A stretch of DNA of 43,179 nt from Blastocladiella britannica (taxonomy: Eukaryota; Blastocladiomycota; Blastocladiomycetes; Blastocladiales; Blastocladiaceae), in contig MU624600.1 of assembly GCA_025349905.2 (NCBI GenBank), positions 1 through 43,179 on the forward strand, written 5' to 3'. Every line of letters begins with the position of its first letter. Position 1 is the stretch's first letter. The translations under genes and the position numbers were made by a program. The notes below the pieces were generated by a model. That model saw only the letters and a list, made by a program, of their open reading frames with translations, did no database searches and had not been told where the DNA came from. This document shows positions 10,077-18,622 of this stretch, piece by piece.

Positions 10077-10631
10077 ATTTTATGTTCGTGCTCAAGCTGG
10101 CCAACGTGCAGAATAAGGGTCAGCTCTCAGTTAGAAAAAATATTATGATAAACAAACCAGAGCCAACGAAAACGAGGTCAGGCGCAGAGCAAAATATTTA
10201 TCGAGGAACTAGTAGATGGGAGAAAAAAAGAGGTATCAAGAAAATGGCAGGCCAGGGCCGATCAGTTGTTGTTGTCCGAGGAGCGTGCGCTGGCGTTGTG
10301 GGTTCACGAAAGAGAGAAAAAAAACATGAACAAAAAAAAACGCGAGAAACGCCACACAGCAGTGCCTGCCACGTCGCCCAGCAAAATCCATTCCTCGGAT
10401 CGGATCCTCCATCCTTCTTGCACCCGAAACACAAACAGGCAATGAGCTCCAACGGCACTTGTTTGAAATCGGCAACTGCAACCACTTGCCTTTGTTGGCC
10501 TCCGTCGCAGTCGCAGGGATGTAACTATATATATTTTCGACATTACCCCACCGGCCGGATCCACTCCCTGTGAACCTTTTATATACGTATTCTGGAAACC
10601 ACCATCGATCACAGTTGGATTGTTAAAAACA
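10077..10631. promoter_or_regulatory. Divergent intergenic region, SEC16 / 7TM paralogue B
   Basis: 555 bp between two divergent start codons, so it should hold both promoters. It is AT-richer than its neighbours. TATA-like runs occur near 10524-10533 (tatatatatt) and 10577-10585 (ttttatata), the latter about 50 bp before the ATG at 10632. A-runs lie near 10134 and 10318. No RNA gene or credible ORF is seen. Confidence 0.5.
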
Positions 10632-11996
10632 ATGCCCGAGCCTGGGCTGATCCTGGAGTTATTCGGCGTCCCTCCAGCCCGCGATCCGCTCATTAACGAT
10701 CTGGATGCATACTGCACTTTGGGAGCGTGCGCCATCAGTGCCGTGTGTGCATTAAGCGTGTTTTCCGGGCTCGCCAAGCAAGCATTTCCAGACCATTTCA
10801 CTCCGAGCGATTCCCCGCTGTACTACCTGCTTTTGCGGTGCCGAGTGCTCGTGGTGGCCGACGCGCTGCTCATGCTCAACTGCATTGCTTCATTCGCGCA
10901 CTACTATACGTGCTGGGCGTACCGGACATCCATCTCGTTTCCGATCTTCCAGGCGATCTGGGGCATCACGTTCCCTGCCCTCGGCGCCCTCATCGCCATC
11001 GCGTCGTGCCAACGGTGCGCATTGATTGTCACGCAACGACCGCGTGCCCGCGCTTTGTTTAGCCGTGGCGTGGTTATTGCTGCCATTCTCCTGTCGGGGA
11101 CGGCCACATTAAATGCACTCACGATCTTGCTTTCTGCTCTCGGCCCCTGCCATCCACCGCGGAGCGCGAAAGAGTGGTATGATTTGCATTTTTATTCGCC
11201 TCCGGTGGTGTTTCTGGCGGCCCTTTTCCCGTTGGGATGCATGGGCGGCTCGATCTGGGCGCTCCATGCCAATTTGGGGGGACCGCAAACGGGCGCGCAT
11301 GTCATTCGGCCAGTCATGTCTGCATCCCACACGACGGCAGCGGCTCTGTCGTCCAGGTGGCCCAGCATTGTGTCCGTATCGCATGTCGTAGGCAACCCAA
11401 ACAAAGAAAGCGACGACAAGGTTGCTCGGTCGCCCTCTGCCCTCCAGGCCAAATCGGACAAGCTGCAAGTTGATGCCTCGCTTTTGCAGGTACCGGGCTC
11501 CTCGGCGACGCTTGCAGGGAGCCCAAGTGGATCTATCTCGATACCAGGGCCAAGGGCGACGACAATACCGACAGTAGCCACAGTCCAGGACAAGGCCTTG
11601 TCGCCAAGACGTTCGCTGATTTCGCCCTCCCTGCGATCATCCAACGCCAGCCGGATATCCCGACGGGGGACTCTTACGGCATCCTCCACGTATCCGCTGT
11701 CGCGCCCATTCATGCTCCTGACGGTGCTGGTGATGGTCGAGTGGATCCTGTTTTTGATTGTCAACAGCGGCATTGACTTGGGCTGCGTAATCGAGCCGAT
11801 CGCCCTGTCGCTCCTCCTGTCGGCGTGTGCCATTGTGACGGAAATGTCGTTTGAGCGCATGGCTCGCGTCATGCAGCGATCTGATGGTGAAGTGCGGCGC
11901 GGCACTCGCGAAGACCAGACGTTTGACATGGGTTCGGCGGGCAGTGACGTCGGAGGAGGAGGCAGAGGCGTGGGGGTCGAGCCTGGAGTTGCGTAA
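10632..11996 (+). CDS. Seven-helix membrane protein, unknown family (paralogue B)
   Basis: Single-exon gene, 454 aa, paralogue of the gene at 287-1495 but on the opposite strand on the other side of SEC16. Seven hydrophobic segments fall at about residues 28-50, 63-90, 100-125, 140-165, 183-205, 357-380 and 385-408. Helices 5 and 6 are separated by a Ser/Pro-rich loop of about 150 residues. Conserved blocks with the paralogue are AFP-(D/S)H(F/Y), DSPL-YL, IASCQRCALIVTQ, TYPLS, VEW, LIVNS, VTEMSFERM and DQTFDM. The ATG at 10632 is the first in frame. The 3' end meets the HAD gene tail to tail with 8 bp between stops. The loop layout suggests a signalling receptor with a large third intracellular loop, which is inference; no family is recognised. 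Confidence 0.82.
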   Translation: MPEPGLILELFGVPPARDPLINDLDAYCTLGACAISAVCALSVFSGLAKQAFPDHFTPSDSPLYYLLLRCRVLVVADALLMLNCIASFAHYYTCWAYRTSISFPIFQAIWGITFPALGALIAIASCQRCALIVTQRPRARALFSRGVVIAAILLSGTATLNALTILLSALGPCHPPRSAKEWYDLHFYSPPVVFLAALFPLGCMGGSIWALHANLGGPQTGAHVIRPVMSASHTTAAALSSRWPSIVSVSHVVGNPNKESDDKVARSPSALQAKSDKLQVDASLLQVPGSSATLAGSPSGSISIPGPRATTIPTVATVQDKALSPRRSLISPSLRSSNASRISRRGTLTASSTYPLSRPFMLLTVLVMVEWILFLIVNSGIDLGCVIEPIALSLLLSACAIVTEMSFERMARVMQRSDGEVRRGTREDQTFDMGSAGSDVGGGGRGVGVEPGVA

Positions 11997-12004
11997 ATAT
12001 ATAT
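11997..12004. terminator. Shared 3' border between convergent genes
   Basis: The plus-strand stop TAA (11994-11996) and the minus-strand stop (12005-12007) are separated by eight bases, all A or T (atatatat). Transcripts of both genes must therefore end inside each other's coding region or use this AT element as a bidirectional end signal. Confidence 0.5.
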
Positions 12005-12802
12005 TCATTGCAATGGAGCACCATCTTCGTGCACTAAGGCCGCGAGGAGCTCCTCGAGTGAATGGATCTCCATTTCGGGCGTGATCCGGTCTCGGTGGGC
12101 TGCATTGACAGGGGTGTGGACAAAGCAAGCCAGTGCTCCCGCGCTCTGTGCGCACTGAATGTCATCGGCACCGTCCCCGACCATCAGCATGTCGCTTGGA
12201 GGCAGATTCTGTATCGGGTCAATGCCATCGGGTCATTCGTTCAAGCAAATCAACAACAAAAATGGAGCTGGCGCACCCAAATCTTGCTGATATGGATCAG
12301 CGGGTCAGGGTGCGGCTTGGTCGGGCGCACCGTGTCGCGGGTTACGATCGGATGGAACGAGTACTCGTTCGCGTGGTGCGTGAGCATGTGGGTGACCGGG
12401 TCCATGTTATTGCGGGTCAAGATCGCCTTGGGGATGCCAGTCCGCTCCAGGGCCTATACCATTTTGGTATGAGTCCTTGGCCCAGGACAGCAAATGGATG
12501 ATAAAATAACAACACACAGTCATGAGCGTATGAAATGCAGGGGCCATGGACATGGCAAGCATGCCCTCCAGCTCCATCTCGGTCACAATGCGCTCGGCCT
12601 CTGCTCGTTGCGCGGGAGGCATGGCGTGCATTTCTGCCACAATGTCGTGGTGCGGCAGCAGGCCCAGGCGCGATTTCATGAGCGCAAAGTCGAGGACGGG
12701 CACGGTGAGCGTCCCGTCCATGTCAAAAACAATGCCCTTTACGGACCGTCCAGCAAGGGACGCGGCGACAGAACCGGCGAGGGTGAGTTGGTGGCAAATC
12801 AT
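12005..12802 (-). CDS. HAD-superfamily hydrolase (phosphatase-like)
   Basis: Three-exon model: 12802-12518, 12453-12277, 12208-12005 (introns 64 and 68 nt), 221 aa. HAD motif I is FDMDGTL with the nucleophile/acid pair D27 and D29. Motif II Thr lies in the LTRNN segment, the motif III Lys in TKPHPDP, and motif IV in MVGDGADD near residues 165-172. The small helical cap and length suit the fungal HAD group related to phosphoglycolate-phosphatase-like enzymes; the substrate cannot be read from sequence. An in-frame ATG exists at 12886, but it would place the start 10 bp from the divergent CAP start and add a Lys/Arg-rich stretch, so 12802 is preferred. Splice phases all agree. Confidence 0.85.
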
Positions 12803-12895
12803 TCGTTTTTTTCTTAGGAATTTTTTATTTTTATTTTTATCACGTCGATCCACTGCTGGCACGACAACAGACTCGTCGCTTGTCAAAAAGAAAAA
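12803..12895. promoter_or_regulatory. Divergent promoter, HAD gene / CAP
   Basis: 93 bp separate the two ATGs. The plus strand carries a T-rich block (12808-12840, repeated attttt units), and an A-rich leader (aaaaagaaaa) directly precedes the CAP ATG. Such a short shared interval implies a bidirectional promoter or an upstream part inside the HAD first exon. Confidence 0.45.
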
Positions 12896-14552
12896 ATGTC
12901 CACCACCGACCTCGCTGCTATCATTCAGCGTCTGGAGGCCGCTACGCTCAAGATCGAGCAGTACGCGGCTCGTCCCTCCACTGGCGCCACCCCGACTGCC
13001 GCCACCGCTCCCGCCGCCGCTGACGAGCCACTGGGCAAGTCGGCCGAGGTGTACCAGTCCGATGTCCTGGATGCGGCCGTGGCCGACTTTGAGGTTCTCT
13101 CGGGCAAGATGGGTGCCCTGATCAAGGAGCAGGTCCGTCGTCGTGCCTCATTTATATTACCCTATGATCGTCGATGGACGAGAGTGACCTGACCTGGCGG
13201 TATAATGGATAATAGACCACCCCGATCATCGCCGCCCTGCGCTTCACGCTGCGCCTGATCCACGTTGCCGCCACGCACGCCAAGCCCGCCGACTGGCCGG
13301 CCGGTCCCGTGCCGCAGTCGGCCATTGCCGCCATCCGCAATGCCATCGAGTCGGCCAATGCGATCCGCGACAAGAACCGCCGTGCGGCCGAGTTCAACCA
13401 CCTGACGGCGGTTGCCGACGGCGCGCCCGCGCTCGGGTGGGTGGTGGTCGATCCCAAGCCGGCGCCGTACGTGAACGACTTCAAGGACAGCGCCCAGTTT
13501 TACGTGAACCGCATCGTCAAGGAGTTCAAGGACAAGCCCGACGGCAAGGCCAACATTGACTGGGCAAACGCCTGGATCGCGGTGCTGGCCGCCGTGCAGG
13601 CGTACATCAAGCAGTGGCACACCACGGGCCTGGCGTGGTCGCGTGCCGCCGGCGCTCCCGCATTCTCGGCCGGCGCTGCCAAGCTCACGCCGCCGGCTCC
13701 TGGCAAGCCTGCGCCCGCTGCTGGTGGTGGTCCGCCGCCCCCGCCTCCCCCGCCTCCTCCGCCGCCGCCGCCGGCAGCTGCTGGTCCGTCTGGTGGGGCA
13801 TCTGCCGCCGCTGGCGATAGCCACCAGGCGCTTTTTGCCGCGCTCAACGTGGGCTCGTCCGTGACATCGGGCCTCAAGAAGGTGGACCCGTCGCAGATGA
13901 CCCACAAAAACCCTGCTCTGCGCGCTTCGAGCGTCGTGCCCGACAAGGCCTCGTCTGCCGCCGCTGCGACCTCTGCGGCGCCGGTGGCCAAGAAGGCTGC
14001 TCCCGCCAGCATGGCGCTCCAGGGCAACAAGTGGGTGATTGAGAACTTTGTCGGCAAGCGCGACATTGTGATTGATGACACGTCGATCAAGACGGTCGTG
14101 TATGTTTTCAACTGCGTTGATTGCGCGATCCAGATCAAGGGCAAGGTCAACTCGGTGACTCTTGGTTCGTATTTTCTATTTCTCCTGGGTTACCGGTTTG
14201 CAGCATAATATTGACGCGAAAATGAAAAGATGCATGCAAAAAGACGGCCATGATGCTCGATGCCGCCGTCTCCACGGTCGACATTGTCAACGGCAAGAGC
14301 ATTCAGCTCCAGGTGACGGGCGCTGTGCCGACCATTGCTATTGACAACTCGGATAGCATCACCTTGTACATGTCTGCGGCCGCGTGCGCCGCCGAGATTC
14401 TGACCGCCAAGTCGTCCGAGGTCAACATCATGCTCGAGCCCGTATCGGAGGGAGGCGACTTCCGCGAGCGCCCGCTGCCAGAGCAGTACCGCAGCACCGT
14501 CGATCCCAAGACCGGCATTGTACTGACGGTTCCTGTTGAGCACAAGGGCTGA
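12896..14552 (+). CDS. CAP: Cyclase-associated protein (CAP/SRV2)
   Basis: Adenylate-cyclase-associated and actin-recycling protein. Exons 12896-13132, 13216-14164 and 14230-14552 (introns 83 and 65 nt) give 502 aa, a normal CAP length. The N-terminus has the RLE-type helix (IIQRLEAATLKIEQ) that binds adenylate cyclase in yeast. The helical folded domain follows (TPIIAALRFTLRL, AWIAVLAAVQAYIKQWHTTG). A run of about 14 prolines lies near residue 255. A WH2-region motif (GLKKVDPSQMTHKNPALR) comes next, then the C-terminal CARP beta-sheet domain that binds monomeric actin. The third junction rebuilds the family motif TLDACKKT, which supports the splice site. CAP recharges ADP-actin with cofilin and profilin. 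It shares its promoter with the HAD gene and converges on the TMEM107-like gene. Confidence 0.95.
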
Positions 14553-14623
14553 TTTTTTTTCTTCCTCTCACGTTTCCTTCATTGCCAAGTCCACTTTTGT
14601 TTTATCGTCGAATGCATTTTCCG
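14553..14623. terminator. Convergent 3' border, CAP / TMEM107-like
   Basis: 71 bp between two facing stop codons. The plus strand begins with a run of eight T soon after the CAP stop and is pyrimidine-rich (tttttttcttcctctcacg). It probably holds both 3' ends; no separate gene is seen. Confidence 0.35.
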
Positions 14624-15226
14624 TCAAACTAAAATCTTGCTGTATCGCACGGCGACCTGCATTCCGGACTCGAAAAGCAATGTGGGTACACTGATCATGG
14701 CAACAATGTACCACCACACTTTGAAATGAGTTTCTTGCAACAAGGTCCCCGTGAGCCAGCTGGCTGCAGCACAGTGGGCAATTACATCTGACTCAAAAGT
14801 ACGGTTGGTCAATTCACATCGCTGACGGAACCGGTTGGATCACGCACAATACAGGTTTAATCGCGGAGAGAACAAGGTGGCTCCGGTGACAATTCCGACG
14901 AAATTTACGATCGCCGCGAGCAAAATGGCTGTGAGTGCGATGCTTGCTCTGTTGTTTCATCCGCGATCAATAACACGTCAAGATCAAATCTTTAATATGC
15001 AAAAAAGAAAAAAAATGAGAGTACTCGAATGAAGCGGCCGAATACTGGGCCATTGTGTACAGTTTTGGAATGCCAGCAACAACATTGCCCTTCTAAAATG
15101 ATGACTTTTATCAATAAGCCATTAGCGATCAAGAAAGATCATATCTACCATGGATTGAAGGGCCGACATGGCCGCTATTGCCGTCGCTGCAGCCGAGAGA
15201 AAGCGGGCCGGGAGTAAGATTGACAT
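14624..15226 (-). CDS. TMEM107: TMEM107-like ciliary transition-zone membrane protein
   Basis: Small gene hidden by three introns. Model: 15226-15149, 15092-15025, 14948-14848, 14787-14624 (introns 56, 76 and 60 nt, all GT-AG, all phases consistent), 136 aa, close to the roughly 140 aa of animal TMEM107. Four hydrophobic helices are present. Resemblance to TMEM107 from family knowledge: an N-terminal PARFL before helix 1, an acidic residue (SFEASIALT) before helix 2, AHCAAAS at the start of helix 3, and WWYI followed by P and E (ISVPTLLFE) in helix 4. TMEM107 is part of the MKS module, which gates membrane-protein entry at the base of the cilium. The 3-nt alternative acceptor at intron 1 would drop one Lys. 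The gene is head-to-head with another ciliary gene. The identification rests on remembered motifs, so a profile search would be needed for certainty. Confidence 0.75.
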
Positions 15227-15297
15227 GCGTTCTGCTTGTTTCCCAATTTCAAAAGGAAATCTCTTCCCAATTTTTTTGACATTGTATTCTTGAAACC
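15227..15297. promoter_or_regulatory. Bidirectional promoter of a ciliary gene pair
   Basis: Only 71 bp separate the ATG of the TMEM107-like gene (15226, minus) from that of the MYCBPAP-like gene (15298, plus). It contains a run of seven T (15271-15277) and no clear TATA box. Shared use suggests co-expression during zoospore formation. I do not see a convincing RFX-type X-box by eye. Confidence 0.5.
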
Positions 15298-18200
15298 ATG
15301 CCGGTCGCAATGCCCACACGAGCGACAAGCGTGCGCGTGCCAGTGAGGGTCCTCTCGCCCAAATCAGACGGCCTGCCTTTTGAGCATCCAGAGACGGCCG
15401 CTTTTATCGATCCTGACGAGCTGTTTTCAGCCGACTTTTCGCCGTCCAGCGCCGTCCCAGGCTCGGGTCTCTCGCCCTCCAGCCCCCTCGTCCTCTCTCG
15501 GTGCTCTAGCGCGCGAGGCATGTCGGGCCATGGCAGCCAGAGCCTCGGATCACCAACTGCGCTTTTGCCTGGCATATCGGGATCCAAGCTGGGAATGCCT
15601 GCGCGCCGCGAGTCCATCTATTCTCGATCAGCCCTATCTTCCGCTGCAGCTTCCTGGACGCGCATGTCAGGACCACCGCCAGAGCCTGCGCCGGAGCTCG
15701 TCGCCGAGGACAATCAGGGCGGAGCCATTATGGGAAGCATCATGCAATTTGGGCGGATTCAGTCGCAGCAACCTCGCGTCGCCGCAACCAATGGTGATCC
15801 TGAGCGTGCAGTGGCCCAGCCAAGCGAGTCCACCAATAATTCCAGCACTGGAACCATTGACCTCCGCTCCAAAGAAGGAAAGGCGACGCTATTCACGAAT
15901 TACATGTATTTCCTTGCTTATTTTTTTCGTCATGGGGCCTTTTTCTAACCTTTACTCAACTTTTTCAGGCATATGCGCCAGGAACGAGCACTGAAAAACT
16001 GGCAAAAACACTCGATCGCCTGGCAAACCGCAGAGGAAAAACTTGCACAGGGTCTTGGCAAGGTACATCCATTCATTTTTCACTGGTTTGCGGATCCATA
16101 TATGAAAATGTAAAAAAAATCGCAGGTTCCGCTCATGTCAAAAACCCACTTGTACCGTGCAAGCGTCGAGCAGCACCATTTGATCGAGGAAGCGATTTGC
16201 GTTCTGGAGGCGCACTATGATTACTGGTTGCGCGGGCTGCGTATCGGTCATGACTTGCTTGGGCTCAACTTTCCGCTCCCTCCTCAGGGTCCGCGACCGC
16301 TCGAGCGAGTCGCCTGGCCGCTTGATGCGAGGAATTCTGGTCCCGACTCGAAACTGGGCCCAGTACCAACCTACGAGGACGGACTGTCGCGAAACGAGCG
16401 CAGCTACCTTGAAAAGCGGCGTGCGGAACTTGAGCAGACCATTTCCGCGTTGGACCCAGCAGGAGGCCGCACGCATGCCCGCGACCTGGCTGGCATCTCC
16501 ATTATCGGGCAACGCATCAGCTCTGCATCGACTGCCCGCGCATCCAATGTGGATGCCCGCCTTGCTGCGACCATGTCGCGCGAAATTCAAGCTCGGCTCT
16601 CCGCCACCACCACCGCGTCGGCTTCTGCTTCAGAAAAGACTGCCGTCACTGGAGCGGCCTCTCAGCTGTCGCAACTTCGATCTCCCTCCAAGGCGTCGGT
16701 CAAGCACGAAAAGACACACCTCCAGCTCTCAACGGCGACCATTGCCTTTGACACTGCTCCTGACCAGGTGGCAGCGTCTTGCGTTTCCGTGTACAATCCC
16801 ACTGATTGCGCTATTCGTTTCAAGTGGGTCCACCATCGACCCGAGCTGCAGTTTGGCTCGCCGGGTGCCGCACTCCCAGCGACAAACACCGAAGTCGTGT
16901 ATTTGCCGGTCCGCAGCGGGATCCTTCTCCCACAATCGGCATTCGATTTCCACGTCATGTTCAAGGCGCCGCGGCCTGGCTGGTATGTCGAGGAATGGGT
17001 GTTGGAAACCACCCCCAAGTGTTGCGTTTCGATTGTTGGGTCTCCCGACGTTGGGCATGGGCGAATCAAAATTTCGGTATACTCGTTCTATTTTGTCCCA
17101 TTTGCTTGGTTCGCTACTGATACTTCTCTTGTATATGTTTGTGCAGGGAGTATGCACGGAAGAAGATTCCACCAAGACAGCTCGGGACGCATGGTTTGCA
17201 CAGCTCACGCGCGATACGTGCGTGCTCCTTTTTTTTTTTTTTGCCCGCGCACGCATGATTGTTGACATGCTCAAATCATGCTATTTTTCAGGGCACTGGC
17301 GGCTGCACGGTCCGTTATCGAAACTATGCTTGACAATGTATGGCTGTCGGCCGAGTCCAAGGCGCGCGGACCAGCCATTTCAGCTGAGCAGGCCACATAT
17401 GCAGGACGAAACTCTGATTATCAGGTATGCCTCTTTCCTCCATCCTCAAAATGAGGCAAATTGACAGTGTATATGATATATTTCTAGCTCCGGTACACGC
17501 CGCAGTTTGTTGCACAACTGCGAGGCGTCCACGCATCGATCTTGTCGGATCATCTCCACCTGGATCCCAAGCTCGAGCCATGGGACCTGCGCATTGCCTC
17601 GCTCTTCAACATGACCGAGTTTATCATGGACACAAGCGCCCGCGAGCAAGTGCTCCGCGATCTAAACGAGATGCTGGCTGCCCACGAAGGAGTCGGTACC
17701 ACTCCCACACGGCCCGACGGGTCGGCCGGGTCCACCATGATCCGTCGGGCACCCCTCTCAGCCGAAGCTCGACGGCGACGGACGGCGGCAGCACGCGCCT
17801 GGTGGGTCGAGGCGCTGGACCGAATTGGCGACGACATTCCAAAGCTGCGCCGTGGCATGGGCTTGCCCTGTGGGCCCGAACGCGCTTGCATCCGCAAGTT
17901 CCAAGTCAGCGAGGAGGAAGCGGCAGTCTTTTCGGCTGGCAGCCCTAGTGGTGCCAGCGACGCCAAGTCGGCCTCGACCGAGAAAAAGGGTGCTGTTGAC
18001 AGGAAAGGCGTTCGTACTTTCGCGCTTTATATTTACCTTGGTACGATCAGTGCTGATGTTTTTCCGTGTAGGGCACCGGCAAGGACGCTGGAAACGCAAA
18101 GGCAGCCTCCACACCCGCCGCAGGAGGTGGTAAAGGGTCTGGCAAAGACTCCAAGGGCATTACTGGAGGTGCCGCCGGGGCCACCAAGGGTGGGACTGCG

Positions 18201-18549
18201 GCCGCAAATGCTCGGGCTGGTATGATCTGCCTTGGAGTTACATTTTTTAACCATGTCACTGACACGTCTGTCATTTTGTTCTTCTTAGATGCGGACGGAT
18301 CGGGTAATAGCCCCACAACTGCTTCCGAGTGGCCTCGCGATACGCCCGACACTTGGACGATGGAGCGGACAGAAAAGGAAGGACGGTGCCGCCGGATGGT
18401 TGAGACAATGGTGCGCTTTTTTTGTTCTAAGTTGGTAACAAATACCGAAAACATTGACTCCCTGAAAAATCCGCTTGCAACTCATCCAGGTCCGAAAAGA
18501 AATTGTCTCCATTCTGGATGTGCTCGGGAAAATTCTGGCGGCCGAGTAA
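15298..18549 (+). CDS. MYCBPAP: MYCBPAP-like axonemal/ciliary protein
   Basis: Nine-exon model: 15298-15905, 15969-16062, 16126-17076, 17147-17217, 17292-17424, 17488-18009, 18072-18219, 18289-18410, 18490-18549; introns 62-79 nt, every junction GT-AG and frame-consistent; 902 aa. Residues 1-200 are Ser/Pro-rich. A basic helix (RALKNWQKHSIAWQ) follows. A region resembling MYCBPAP (YWLRGLRIGHDLLG, then PLERVAWPL) lies at about 240-330. A beta-rich ASH/MSP-like domain is at about 438-540 (TIAFDTAPD, SVYNPTDCAIRFKW, FDFHVMFKAPRPGWYVEEW). The rest is helical with a Gly/Lys-rich linker and ends RKEIVSILDVLGKIL. MYCBPAP is a conserved protein of motile cilia linked to the central apparatus; that role is family knowledge. 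The N-terminal half is divergent. Confidence 0.7.
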
Positions 18550-18622
18550 TAATATTCCGATTTTGATACTTCCAATTTGCATTGTCCCCTTTCCAGTAAC
18601 CATCAGATCTGCAATATTAATC

